From positions 186,001 through 250,000 of the forward strand of contig NZ_UAUU01000002.1 in NCBI RefSeq assembly GCF_900457465.1: a DNA stretch of 64,000 nucleotides. The letters run 5' to 3'. The notes beneath the pieces are model-generated. The model made no database searches. It was not told the origin of the DNA and saw nothing but the letters and a program-made list of their open reading frames with translations. Position 1 is the stretch's first letter. Each line of letters starts with the position of its first letter. This document shows, one piece after another, positions 39,939-49,098 of the stretch. The position numbers were made by a program, and so were the translations under genes. Source of the stretch: Sphingobacterium multivorum (GTDB lineage: Bacteria > Bacteroidota > Bacteroidia > Sphingobacteriales > Sphingobacteriaceae).

Positions 39939-40442
39939 ATGAAAACTAAACACTTAATTTCAACATCATTATTAGTATCTTCAGCCATAGGATTGTTCTC
40001 ATCTTGCAATGGTAGTTCTGTCGATACGGTAAAAGCGATCGAATCAAACTATGACAACCAAAACAAAACTATTACGTTAACAGGTGAATTTGATGCGCCT
40101 TCTTTTACATTCTCATCAGGAAAATCAAAAACTATGGCCATGAATTTCGTAGTTAAATCTCATGCGTTTAGTTCTGAAAAGTTCACTGCATTCAGCGTTA
40201 TATTACCTGTAGGGACAGAAAAGAACAATGTTTTATTTGAAATTCCTACAGATCAGAAAAATTATACGCTTAAGAACTTTTATGTATTTGACGATAAGGG
40301 AGAAAAAATCAACCTAGATTCTCATACAACATTCAAGATGACAGGAACAGTACACTACAATGAGATGGAAAAACCTGTAAATGAACGGGAAAAAGATAAT
40401 TTTTCCTATAAAATAACCGATGTAAGCTTTGTCAAAGATTAA
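39939..40442 (+). CDS. Lipoprotein of unknown function
   Basis: 167 residues from the ATG at 39939 (MKTKHLISTSLLVSSAIG). Lipobox GLFSSCNG. The mature part is beta-rich (NKTITLTGEFDAPSFTFSSG, FKMTGTVHYNEMEKPVNERE). No family recognised. Confidence 0.75.
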   Translation: MKTKHLISTSLLVSSAIGLFSSCNGSSVDTVKAIESNYDNQNKTITLTGEFDAPSFTFSSGKSKTMAMNFVVKSHAFSSEKFTAFSVILPVGTEKNNVLFEIPTDQKNYTLKNFYVFDDKGEKINLDSHTTFKMTGTVHYNEMEKPVNEREKDNFSYKITDVSFVKD

Positions 40443-40474
40443 AACTAACAACAATTGATAGCATAAGAAATAAA

Positions 40475-40500
40475 AAAGCCAGATTTCGAAACCTGGCTTT
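40475..40500. terminator. Bidirectional terminator
   Basis: An 8-bp stem (40475-40482 with 40493-40500) around a 10-base loop, with A and T tracts at the ends, shortly after the lipoprotein stop. Confidence 0.7.
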
Positions 40501-40967
40501 AAAAATAAACATATGATGATTAGTAAATGGCAAGTCCATAGGTACAGCTTAGTAGATAGTTCAATTATTCGAAAATTCCTCCACCCCGCGTTGATAACCT
40601 ACGCACATGTACCTATTATTTCAATTGAACGCTACGAACATGCCTGAATAATGAGCAACCAATATTCTCGTCACGTTATCAGTCTTCTTAACGTTAAATA
40701 TATACTAGGAGCGCCAAGATAGGACGCAACAACATGTCCGCATACGTTCAATTTATAGCCAAATATAGAAATAAAAACTAATATAATTAGTTTTTATTTC
40801 TATATTTTTTAGTAACACCATACAAACTTGGTACGGATAACTTTCAATTAACAGTGCGCGATTGGGTTAATTTATCGCATATATAGCTGAAGCAAAAAGG
40901 TCCATCTATTAACTTTGGTATGAAAAGATGAACCGTCAAACCGAAAATAATCCGAGCTAGGCTATTC
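40501..40967. other. Gap at the edge of the prophage-like island
   Basis: No gene found. The only striking object is the long AT palindrome at 40761-40807. This marks the boundary between the chromosomal lipoprotein gene and the S24 repressor, so it may be near an island junction. Confidence 0.35.
40761..40807. repeat. Perfect 22-bp palindrome with 3-base loop
   Basis: Arms 40761-40782 and 40786-40807 are perfectly complementary and very AT-rich. It sits between convergent genes and could be a strong bidirectional terminator or a site used by a mobile element. Confidence 0.75.
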
Positions 40968-41774
40968 CTAAAGCGAACGGCTGATATCTACAACATTAAA
41001 AATTTGGTCAACATCATCCAAACTTACTGCAAAATCTGGGTACCTTGTTTTATCAGCGTTTAGCGAACGAAGGGTAAGAATTCCGTTATTGACATCATGA
41101 TGAGCAATTTCTTTAATAATAACTCCTTCATATTTATGTACAACAACCCAATACCGATATTTGTGGGTATGAAATTTTGATTGCCATAACTCTCTTTTAA
41201 TCAAACGTCCAGTCACAATATCACCGTCCAATACACTTGCGTCTGTTCCATCGGTCATACTATCACCACTAACTTCAAAAGAACGATAGGCACCTTTATG
41301 AAACTCAGTGACTGTAATAAAATGTGCCGGTAAATCGTCCATATATTCAGCATCAGAAAAGCCAGAAAGATACCCGGCTTTAGCTTTCTCTGTGACAAGT
41401 TTTGTCTGCATCAAATATCGTCCTGGGGAAACTTCAAAAAATATATTATTCTTATTTTCGTCAATAAACTTGACGTCCTCCGAAAAATATCCTATTGACT
41501 TACCATTACCAATACTAAGCATGGCTATCGTGTCGGGTTGCACTAAAGGAGCTACCTCCATTCTTTCACCTTTTCCATACAGCAACCAGTCATACTGAAC
41601 ATGAGGAAAAGCCGCTTGAATACGTGTTTTCATCGTAAGTCCAATAGGATACTCTCCTTTTTTAATACGCGAGTACACCTGCTCGCGTACCCCTAGTAAA
41701 GACGCGAATTCACGGTTAGTAACGCGCATCTCCAAGCGTAAAACTTCAAAGTTATTATTTGGATAAGTTTCCAT
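40968..41774 (-). CDS. Phage-type repressor with S24 peptidase domain
   Basis: 268 residues from ATG 41774. The N-terminus is a helix-turn-helix (NREFASLLGVREQVYSRIKK). The C-terminal domain is LexA/CI-like: SFEVSGDSMTDGTDASVLDG carries the catalytic Ser (SGDSM), and KYEGVIIKEIAHHD follows with the probable Lys. Such repressors hold a prophage silent and self-cleave on DNA damage. It is divergent from 42112 with a shared control region. Confidence 0.88.
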   Translation of the reverse strand: METYPNNNFEVLRLEMRVTNREFASLLGVREQVYSRIKKGEYPIGLTMKTRIQAAFPHVQYDWLLYGKGERMEVAPLVQPDTIAMLSIGNGKSIGYFSEDVKFIDENKNNIFFEVSPGRYLMQTKLVTEKAKAGYLSGFSDAEYMDDLPAHFITVTEFHKGAYRSFEVSGDSMTDGTDASVLDGDIVTGRLIKRELWQSKFHTHKYRYWVVVHKYEGVIIKEIAHHDVNNGILTLRSLNADKTRYPDFAVSLDDVDQIFNVVDISRSL

Positions 41775-41797
41775 AGTCGATCGGGTATTTAACAAAT

Positions 41798-41837
41798 GTT
41801 ACACAAATATATAACAATCTGACACTAAGTTACACAA
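41798..41837. promoter_or_regulatory. Repressor-side promoter and operator half-sites
   Basis: GTTACACAA occurs twice, at 41798-41806 and 41829-41837. On the minus strand a TATATTTG -7 element (41804-41811) fits the Bacteroidota TAnnTTTG consensus, with a possible TTG -33 about 23 bases upstream. The repeats are good candidates for repressor binding. Confidence 0.5.
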
Positions 41838-41961
41838 CTTATTAAACCTAAACAAATAGACAATCAAAATAAAACAATAATAATCTAATTATCAATATAT
41901 TACAGTTAAACAAATAAGTTTACAATTTCATATAAAAAGTAAAAATTAGGTTTTAATAAAC

Positions 41962-41997
41962 TTGCAAGATTAACAAATTTGTTTAACTTTGTTAAAC
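41962..41997 (+). promoter_or_regulatory. Promoter with overlapping palindromic operators
   Basis: TTG at 41962-41964 and TAACTTTG at 41984-41991 are 19 bases apart, the Bacteroidota promoter form. Two palindromes overlap it: AACAAATTTGTT (41972-41983) and GTTTAACTTTGTTAAAC (41981-41997). This would drive the 42112 gene and be repressed by the S24 repressor. Confidence 0.6.
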
Positions 41998-42111
41998 AAT
42001 AAAAAAATATAGACCCCTAGAATAGATAAGCCGGGCAGTAAGCAGATCAGCTATTCGTAGGATTTGCAATTTGCGAGACGAAAATCAGTTCATACTTAAA
42101 GATAAAAGAAA

Positions 42112-42684
42112 ATGGAACAGCTCATGTCACAACAACTCAGACAACCCACTGTATACACAGTGGATTATTATCAACTACAAAAAACCAGCAATATTTTACG
42201 AAAAGAGGAAAGCAGTATAGTAACCGACAAAAATCGTTCACAACGTATGAACACATTATATTATTCATTCATCATGAGTTTCTTAAAAGAAAATCATCCC
42301 GAGATACTAAAATCCATCGATAAGATCTATGAATCTGATCTTTCCAAAATCAGCCAAGTAATTGACTGTTATTGTCAATTTGTGGGCATTTCTTCTCAGC
42401 AGATTATGGGAGAATATATCAATTACAAGGACATACAGCATCGTTACAAAGCTATCGCCGTTGTTCTACGTATCTTTCAGCCGGAAAAATTAAATAATCT
42501 GAAAACAAAAGTAAAAAGTAGCATATACAAGGAACTTGGTCCTTACTTAAAAATAAACAATGACACATTACAGAAATCTATCATCTGCGCTTGCAATCAA
42601 TTTGACCTCTATCGTGATTTCAAAAAAAAGATTAAACAGATTGCCAATTATTACCTTATTGACCGGCATTTCGATGGGGATTAA
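42112..42684 (+). CDS. Unknown protein divergent from the phage repressor
   Basis: 190 residues as written, no family recognised. It is rich in helices (FVGISSQQIMGEYINYKDIQ, HRYKAIAVVLRIFQPEKL). An A8 run at 42622-42629 near the end allows a one-base shift; the alternative gives KKRLNRLPIITLLTGISMG then a membrane helix and a stop at 42748, 211 residues in total. The terminator-like stem starts exactly at that second stop, which favours the longer form. A phage early protein is likely. Confidence 0.6.
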   Translation: MEQLMSQQLRQPTVYTVDYYQLQKTSNILRKEESSIVTDKNRSQRMNTLYYSFIMSFLKENHPEILKSIDKIYESDLSKISQVIDCYCQFVGISSQQIMGEYINYKDIQHRYKAIAVVLRIFQPEKLNNLKTKVKSSIYKELGPYLKINNDTLQKSIICACNQFDLYRDFKKKIKQIANYYLIDRHFDGD

Positions 42685-42742
42685 TATTATTTTATACAAT
42701 CACAGCAGCTCTGCTCATTCAGCAACTGTATCCAGCTCTACA

Positions 42743-42777
42743 AAATAGTCCTTGAATTTTATACTCAAGGACTATTT
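42743..42777. terminator. Terminator-like hairpin
   Basis: Perfect 13-bp stem (42743-42755 with 42765-42777) and a nine-base loop, starting at the stop codon of the longer reading of the 42112 gene. It lies between convergent genes. Confidence 0.6.
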
Positions 42778-42834
42778 CGTGTTATTTACTGAATTTTACT
42801 AAAATATAATGGTAACGATCTTTTTAATGGGTAA

Positions 42835-43350
42835 CTACCAAATTCTGATCAACTTACGTTTATTTATCCACCAAATAATCAAGCCGACCAATATACTGCA
42901 CCCCATTAAAAAATAAAGAAGACTTGACACTGCTGGTTTTGCAACCTCTTTTGATTGTTCTTTAGTTAGCTCCGTTTTCGTTTCAATTTGCTGACTACTT
43001 TTTGCTTTGTGATCTTTCCAATTGGTATTTAACCTTCTTTCAAGCTGTAGCTTTTCAGAATAATGTTCCTTTTTCGCATAGACTTTCCCCTTATGTAGCT
43101 GAACAACGCCATCCTGCATAATCTGAATCCCTTCACCTTCAATTTGCATCACATATTCATCTGTTACCAAAGCCTCTTTAGCTAATCCAACAACTTGTAT
43201 ATGTCCTGTCTTCTGTGCTATAGTAGCAGACTCGGTATTTTTTTCTTTGATGCCAAACTCTTGTGATGCCTTGGTTTTCTCAACCTTTTTAAACAAACCG
43301 CAGCTGCTAACCAGTAGCAGCATTGCGATTATCTGTAGTGTATTTTTCAT
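42835..43350 (-). CDS. Possible one-piece (u-)spanin lipoprotein
   Basis: 171 residues. A lipobox (LLLVSSCGLFKK, Cys 17) lies at the N-terminus, the body is charged and helical (WKDHKAKSSQQIETKTELTK), and one membrane helix ends the protein (SLLYFLMGCSILVGLIIWWI, then NKRK). An outer-membrane lipoprotein with a C-terminal inner-membrane helix is the layout of one-piece spanins such as phage T1 gp11, which join the membranes at lysis. Its start overlaps the preceding gene by 44 bases. A membrane-anchored lipoprotein of another kind is the alternative. Confidence 0.55.
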   Translation of the reverse strand: MKNTLQIIAMLLLVSSCGLFKKVEKTKASQEFGIKEKNTESATIAQKTGHIQVVGLAKEALVTDEYVMQIEGEGIQIMQDGVVQLHKGKVYAKKEHYSEKLQLERRLNTNWKDHKAKSSQQIETKTELTKEQSKEVAKPAVSSLLYFLMGCSILVGLIIWWINKRKLIRIW

Positions 43351-43684
43351 TTTTAACGCGCTTTAATTCAATCTGTAGCCTATTATAAAGTTTCATAAGA
43401 TCATCATATTTTACCTGCAAATCCGCTAAAGTCTTAGCACAAGACATACGTTCATCATTTGCCAAATGCAACCCTTCATTAAGATCTTCAATGATCGTCC
43501 GTAAATGCTCAATATCTTTTTCTAACCTATTGGCATAGCCTTCCCATTTTTCAATTACCTTTCCGGCATTCTCAACATTTGTCGCCTCCACCTCGGCTTG
43601 CTGCTTAGGCCTTCCAACAAGATACCCCCCTACAGCTGTCGCTACAGGGATAATCAATTTCTCTAAAATCTCAAGTAATTCCAT
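43307..43684 (-). CDS. Membrane-anchored coiled-coil protein, possible holin or lysis factor
   Basis: 125 residues. One hydrophobic helix (KLIIPVATAVGGYLVG, about residues 9-24) is followed by a long heptad-rich coiled coil (WEGYANRLEKDIEHLRTIIE, DLMKLYNRLQIELKRV). It starts 14 bases inside the amidase gene and its 3' end overlaps the lipoprotein gene by 44 bases. Position and layout fit a holin or inner-membrane spanin partner, but I cannot assign a family. Confidence 0.5.
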   Translation of the reverse strand: MELLEILEKLIIPVATAVGGYLVGRPKQQAEVEATNVENAGKVIEKWEGYANRLEKDIEHLRTIIEDLNEGLHLANDERMSCAKTLADLQVKYDDLMKLYNRLQIELKRVKNEKYTTDNRNAATG

Positions 43685-44166
43685 TATAATTTCCTTTTGT
43701 TAACGGTTTAAATTTTTCCCAGGGAAATTGTACCCCTGGATCCTCCTTTCTTTCAGGTGCAATATCCGAATGCCCTAAAATCTCTCGAATCGGATAAGTA
43801 CGGATAATTGCTTTACATACTGCTATCGCCGCATTGATCTGCTTTTCAGTGTAACTCTCCATCCCTTTATTTTGCAATTCGATTCCAATGCTACAGTTAT
43901 TCAAATTTTTTTTGACCGGCCCAAGTACTAAGGCCTGCATGCCAACATTTTGTATTAAAAAGCGCCAATTGCGTTATGATACCATCACGACTAATATGAA
44001 GATGAGCGGAAACCTTGCTCCGGGAATCGGTCATCCAATCAATTGCACTTGTAGCATTGGACGCACCGTCGTAATGCATAATAATATAAACGGGTTTAAT
44101 AATCCCACCTTTGTTTGGTGTTTCTCTATAAGAAACACCGATAAGTTTGTTTTCTTTAATTTCCAT
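43671..44166 (-). pseudogene. N-acetylmuramoyl-L-alanine amidase (endolysin), frame broken at T8
   Basis: Amidase_2 type. First part: PVYIIMHYDGAS (His 31), SAHLHISRDGIITQL, CWHAGLS. Removing one base from the T8 run (43906-43913) continues it as GQKKNLNNCSIGIELQNKG, then EILGHSDIAPERKEDPG with the second zinc His, giving 164 residues. The enzyme cuts the amide bond between muramic acid and the stem peptide. No signal peptide, as in endolysins that rely on a holin. It heads a three-gene lysis set. Confidence 0.85.
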
Positions 44167-44892
44167 ATCACGATTTTTTTATGAATTAATCTGTCTTACA
44201 CTAAAAAACTTGTATTGAGAGAAGGGAAACACACTTTATTAGAGTTATTTAGCTTCTATTTTATACAAAGTTAAGCGTGATCCTGCGCAGTGAAGCGCAC
44301 TATTAGCTGGATGTAAGCGGTAGGTTACAGATACCGAATATTGTGCAAAATTTTCATCGATGTACGTATACACCAAAAGCGAGCTTAACAGGACTTGCTC
44401 TTCATAGCACTCTCAAAAGCGAGAATAACACAACAAAATACTACTATAATTTATGGGAATATGTTGCCAAGACCGTGATATCATTGTCAAGCCATATCAC
44501 AACAGACCATCCTTGAAGAGACATCAAACATTTCCTGTATTCCTTTGTTATTTGTTTGTTATAGCATAGGATGAGTTATACCGTGAAGGCTAGGAAGTTG
44601 GTTCGCCTAGCCTTTTTTTGACGAATAAAACCAACATATTTGACTGATCCGTCCATCGCAATGACGTAGCCATTTTTTACAGAAGTTTCAATTTACATCA
44701 CATTGTTTCCATGCGGTATATAATGAGATTAAGAACGCTTTCGTCGCTGTGGTCATGTACAAAATCCTTCGATTTTTTATTAAATTCGTATGGAAGAAAT
44801 CTAAATTCAATCGATTAAATGTTATATCAAAAGATGCGATCGATTGACATCTTCATTTAACTTTACAGACGTAAATCTTGATTTACAATACA
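44167..44892. other. Gap between lysis genes and the SIR2-like gene
   Basis: No gene recognised. CAAAAGCGAG recurs about 45 bases apart within 44370-44430. The clear element is the plus-strand terminator at 44586-44619, which may end an unseen transcript or a lost phage gene. Confidence 0.35.
44586..44619 (+). terminator. Rho-independent terminator, plus strand
   Basis: A 9-bp stem (44586-44594 with 44606-44614) and 11-base loop followed by a run of T. No complete plus-strand gene precedes it. Confidence 0.75.
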
Positions 44893-45762
44893 ATGAACAA
44901 GTTTGCTTTATTAGTCGGGAACGACATTAATAATATTTCACCAGGGATAAACTGGAGTGATTTGCTACACAACATCAAAGAAAAGTATAAAGTTAGCTCA
45001 TTGGAAAATGGACAAAAACCGTTCCCTATGTTGTATGAGGAAATATTCCTTAACGCAATTCGAGAAAAGCATATTAATGAAAGAGAACTTAAAAGCTATA
45101 TATCGGATTGTGTCTCTCAAATCAATCAAAATGAAATCCACCAATTAATTCGGGATCTCTCGATCGAAAATATCATCACAACTAACTATGAATTCAGTTT
45201 AGAAGGAGAAACCGCAACAGCAAATGCTGGCCTTATCCGTGAAACAACCTACAGTGTATTTCGTAAACACCAAATCGGCAACACGAACTATTGGCACATC
45301 CACGGCGACTGCCTAAATCCCTCTTCCATTAACCTCGGTTATGAACATTACTGTGGTCAATTGCAAAAAATGAGGGATTATGTCGTTAATGGGACAAATT
45401 ATAATTCGCAAACAGTCTACAAGGCTGCATTAATTAAAAGATTAAGTCGAAAAAAAGATACTAAACTCCAATCATGGATTGATTTATTTTTTACAAAGGA
45501 TATCCATATCCTAGGCCTATCGCTTGATTTTGTAGAAATAGACCTTTGGTGGTTGCTAACCTACCGCGCCAGAAATAAGTTTTATAGACGAAGTACCTTT
45601 ATTGAAAATAAACTCTTCTATTATACAACAAAAAAATGGTACGCGCTCTCCAAAGATAAAATGCAATTACTTCAAGCAAACGATGTTGAAATTGTTGTTA
45701 TTGACGAAACCGATAAAACGAAATACTACAAGAAAGTCCTCGCCAGCATCAAAAAAATATAG
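44893..45762 (+). CDS. SIR2-like domain protein, candidate antiphage factor
   Basis: 289 residues from ATG 44893. SIR2-type NAD-binding features are visible: a glycine-containing first loop (FALLVGNDINNISPGINWSD), ENIITTNYEFSLE (about 92-104, matching the TTNYD-like motif), WHIHGDCLNPSSINLGYEHY (about 134-153, with the HG motif) and IHILGLSLDFVEIDLWWLL. SIR2 domains in several defence systems deplete NAD on phage infection. It stands alone beside phage genes. A regulatory or NAD-ase role unrelated to defence is possible. Confidence 0.72.
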   Translation: MNKFALLVGNDINNISPGINWSDLLHNIKEKYKVSSLENGQKPFPMLYEEIFLNAIREKHINERELKSYISDCVSQINQNEIHQLIRDLSIENIITTNYEFSLEGETATANAGLIRETTYSVFRKHQIGNTNYWHIHGDCLNPSSINLGYEHYCGQLQKMRDYVVNGTNYNSQTVYKAALIKRLSRKKDTKLQSWIDLFFTKDIHILGLSLDFVEIDLWWLLTYRARNKFYRRSTFIENKLFYYTTKKWYALSKDKMQLLQANDVEIVVIDETDKTKYYKKVLASIKKI

Positions 45763-46286
45763 GTTATCCAGCAAAATATTAAGTTGAACCTCAAAGCAAT
45801 TTATAGATTTCTAGCTTGTTATCATGTCATTAATTGAAAAAGAATTTCGCGTTGCCAAACAAAATAAATTTACATTAAGCATTGAAAGCTTGGTGAATCG
45901 TCCAAAATCTGAACAGCAAGCTAATTAGGCACATTATCCACTAGTTTATTTCATCTAACGAGCCCCAAATAATGAGACATCCTTACGCAACCGTTATTTC
46001 ATGCTGAAAACGATTGGCGACCAAAGTCAGTGAAACTACGCAATCAGGCCTTTACCAACTGATGGATCAAACAGGGGGATAAAGCCGGGAACAGCCTTCA
46101 TCGACACAAGTCAAAAAGACACTTATAAATCAGAAAACCAAATATTTATAACATATAAAAGTATTTTATTAAATCGATTTTGAGAAATAAAAAAAATAAA
46201 TCATTTTTGCTATCATTTAGCTAAGATTAATAGGAAAAGTCATACCGTAAGGGATTATCATTTATATTTTATTTTTATTGATCTAT
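45763..46286. other. Gap after the SIR2-like gene
   Basis: A short plus-strand frame (45824-45928, 34 residues, MSLIEKEFRVAKQNKFTLSI) may be real or chance. The rest holds no recognisable gene; AT-rich sequence near 46200 probably contains the promoter of 46287. Confidence 0.3.
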
Positions 46287-47516
46287 ATGTCATTTAAGAG
46301 AATTACCTATTTCTTTTTAGGCTTTTTGTTATTTATTGGTTGTAAAAGAGATATTCATCCAGGAATTGTACCACCGGATCCAGAAGTCATTGAAAAAGAT
46401 AAATTACCCATACCTACAGGTTTCACAACTGACCTCGGTTCAATAAAAATTAATACAACTGCCAATGCAAACCAACCTGGCGAAGAGTTGCCAGGCTGGA
46501 TACGCGATATCTCTGGCAATAGTGCGAGTTATTGCCACCCAGATGTTGAATATTTCCCTGCCGGTTTTAAAGGATACAAATATTGGATGGTATTTACGCC
46601 ATATTTTGGCATAATAGGGTCAGATCGTACCGCCTCACTCTATGAAAATCCGACTGTGGTAGTTTCTAATGATGGAAAAGAATGGATCACTCCGGCAGGA
46701 TTAATAAATCCTATTCAACGACGTCCGGCACTAGAAGATTCTTTCATCCAAAAAGATGGTAGCCCCAATCAAGGTTATTGGTCCGATGTAGACTGGAATT
46801 TCAACGGTGAGGAATTCGAACTATATTATAGAGGTTGCTTTTTCTCAAGCAAAATTTTAAAAAAATGGGGTGCCAAAAGCGCAAACAACAATAAAAAATT
46901 AAATGAAGAAGCTGAACGTGTTATTGTAAGGCAGACATCAAAAAATGGGATTGACTGGACACCGCTGGAACTCGTGTATAATAGTAATGAACCAACATCT
47001 TTCCAAGATAACCACATCCTTTCTCCAACATTTGTGAGAAATTCGACAAATTTAACGACCAGTTACGAAGTGGATTTCATGCCTAGCTACAAAGCACCAA
47101 TTATGACCAATATCCTATCGCGTATTTCTACAAATGGATTAGATTTTACAGCATATCGCGACAGTAAGAAAGTTGAATTTATGAACAAACCTTGGCTAGA
47201 ATTCAGCAAGGGGTATTCGACTTGGCATCTGCAAGGTTCCTATATTGATGGATATTATTTTTTATGTCTGGCAATTGGAAACGTCGACCGATTTACCTCA
47301 GATATGAATTATCTCGCCTATTCAAAGGATGGTATACACTTTCGTGTATTCGAAAAACCTTTAGCTGCGGCCAATGTATACCGCTCTTCTGTATTCCCAA
47401 AGACATCTTCCTTAAAAAGCATTGAATTTGGCGCCGTAATTGGTTATAAATCCGGAGCCTTTGGCTATCGTGAATTCACCATCAGCAAACAGGTATTGGA
47501 AGATGGTTTAAAATAA
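46287..47516 (+). CDS. Lipoprotein with GH43/GH32-like beta-propeller
   Basis: 409 residues from ATG 46287; lipobox LLFIGCKRD. The body is propeller-like with repeated strand patterns (YKYWMVFTPYFGIIGSDR, ENPTVVVSNDGKEWITP, GYWSDVDWNFNGEEFELYYR, YLAYSKDGIHFRVFE). These resemble five-bladed glycosidase propellers, but the catalytic acidic residues cannot be assigned. Probably surface-attached and sugar-related. The AraC gene follows on the same strand. Confidence 0.6.
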   Translation: MSFKRITYFFLGFLLFIGCKRDIHPGIVPPDPEVIEKDKLPIPTGFTTDLGSIKINTTANANQPGEELPGWIRDISGNSASYCHPDVEYFPAGFKGYKYWMVFTPYFGIIGSDRTASLYENPTVVVSNDGKEWITPAGLINPIQRRPALEDSFIQKDGSPNQGYWSDVDWNFNGEEFELYYRGCFFSSKILKKWGAKSANNNKKLNEEAERVIVRQTSKNGIDWTPLELVYNSNEPTSFQDNHILSPTFVRNSTNLTTSYEVDFMPSYKAPIMTNILSRISTNGLDFTAYRDSKKVEFMNKPWLEFSKGYSTWHLQGSYIDGYYFLCLAIGNVDRFTSDMNYLAYSKDGIHFRVFEKPLAAANVYRSSVFPKTSSLKSIEFGAVIGYKSGAFGYREFTISKQVLEDGLK

Positions 47517-47547
47517 AATAGTTATATTTAGGTTCAAAGTCATTTCG

Positions 47548-48387
47548 ATGGAGTTATTTCCAACAATAGATATTCAAGAATTTAGAAAAGACCAGCTTGC
47601 GGGTAATCAAGGATATTTATACTCGGAATTACGTGGTGAACATCATATAGCGCGTCCACACCAGCATCATTTTTTTTTATTGGTACTTTTTGACCAAGCA
47701 GAAGGTGTTCATACGATTGATTTTAAAGATTACCATATTGATCGTCATCAAATCCATATCCTGTTTCCAAAGCAAGTTCATAGTTGGAAATTAGGGGCCA
47801 ATACAACTGGTTTCCAATTGATGGTCGATAGGGAACACTTCGAGAAATTTTCGCCCAATTTCCATTTTTCATTTGCTTACTATCAACGTACTCCTGTTAT
47901 CTCACTCTCTAGCGAAACATTTGCTCTGCTTTATTATGAATTTAATGCAATAAGAAAAGAACTTGAGGATCACAATTGCGTTCCTGCAATTATCTACTCT
48001 CGCACAGCTGTCGTCGCATCTATAATAAGCAAAGAGGTACAGAAAATAGTACAAAATGAACAAAATAATGACTCCAATCCACGTCTTTTAAAGTTGCAAG
48101 AGTTAATTGACATCCATTTTCAGCATGAGAAGTCGGTATCTTCCTATGCGAAACAACTTAATATATCCACTCCGCACCTTACTAAAATCTGCCGTCAAAA
48201 GCTCGAAGTATCTCCGAGCCAGCTCATTCAACAACGAACTATCTTGGAAGCAAAACGATTGTTAAAAGCAACCGACTTATCTATCAAAGAAATTTCGTTC
48301 AAACTTGGTTTCGTTGACTCCCCTTACTTCTCTAATTTCTTCAAACAACATACAGGTCTGAATCCAAAACAATTTAGAACGCACTGA
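47548..48387 (+). CDS. AraC family transcriptional regulator
   Basis: 279 residues. N-terminal cupin-type sensor (ARPHQHHFFLLVLFDQAEG, DRHQIHILFPKQVHSW). C-terminal AraC domain: VSSYAKQLNISTPHLTKICR, LSIKEISFKLGFVDSPYFSN and FKQHTGLNPKQFR. It lies 31 bases after the propeller lipoprotein gene and may control it. Confidence 0.9.
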   Translation: MELFPTIDIQEFRKDQLAGNQGYLYSELRGEHHIARPHQHHFFLLVLFDQAEGVHTIDFKDYHIDRHQIHILFPKQVHSWKLGANTTGFQLMVDREHFEKFSPNFHFSFAYYQRTPVISLSSETFALLYYEFNAIRKELEDHNCVPAIIYSRTAVVASIISKEVQKIVQNEQNNDSNPRLLKLQELIDIHFQHEKSVSSYAKQLNISTPHLTKICRQKLEVSPSQLIQQRTILEAKRLLKATDLSIKEISFKLGFVDSPYFSNFFKQHTGLNPKQFRTH

Positions 48388-48492
48388 GGTTCATCAATAC
48401 TTCGTATAAATTCATCAAGGCTTCTTTTAGTTTTTCCTGCTTAGTTTGGATTGCAATTCTTATTTTTATCTTTTGACTTTAACGCGCTAAAA

Positions 48493-49074
48493 ATGGCAAT
48501 AAAAGATATTAAAATTGTAAAAACTGAAATTCTATCAGACAACTGGTACACTTTAAAAAAAGTGACTTATCAATACAGCAAACCCGATGGGACGATACAG
48601 CAACAAAGTCGAGAAGCTTATGATCGTGGCAATGGAGCCGTCATTTTACTCTATAATACCAGTGCTCAAACAGTCATATTAACAAGGCAATTTCGAATAC
48701 CAACTTACATCAACGGGAATGAGTCAGGCATGCTTATCGAAGCTTGTGCAGGTCTACTTGATCAAGATTCTCCCCATGACTGTATACGAAGGGAAACAGA
48801 AGAAGAAACAGGCTATCAGATCAAGGAAGCAAAAAAGATCTTTGAAGCTTATATGTCTCCAGGTTCTGTAACTGAAATTCTACATTTTTTTATAGCAGAA
48901 TACACCAATAACATGAAAGTTGGTGATGGCGGTGGTTTAGAAGAAGAGGAAGAGCATATTGAAATTCTAGAAATCAATATTGAAGAAGCACTACATATGA
49001 TTGATACAGGTGAAATCATAGATGGAAAAACCATTATGCTACTACAATATATTCGATTAAAAAATATACTGTAG
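48493..49074 (+). CDS. Nudix hydrolase of the GDP-mannose pyrophosphatase type
   Basis: About 193 residues from ATG 48493 ([20 protein letters not shown]). NudK-like framing ([25 protein letters not shown]) and Nudix box [20 protein letters not shown] then TGY. Ser replaces the usual Glu at the start of the box, as can occur. It hydrolyses nucleoside-diphosphate sugars or related pyrophosphates; GDP-mannose is the family favourite. Confidence 0.88.
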   Translation: MAIKDIKIVKTEILSDNWYTLKKVTYQYSKPDGTIQQQSREAYDRGNGAVILLYNTSAQTVILTRQFRIPTYINGNESGMLIEACAGLLDQDSPHDCIRRETEEETGYQIKEAKKIFEAYMSPGSVTEILHFFIAEYTNNMKVGDGGGLEEEEEHIEILEINIEEALHMIDTGEIIDGKTIMLLQYIRLKNIL

Positions 49075-49098
49075 ACCCCTAATTTAGATGATAAGAGG

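Noticed and set aside
44220..44620. Structured RNA such as tmRNA ending at the terminator
   Set aside because: No alanine-acceptor or T-loop features could be found.
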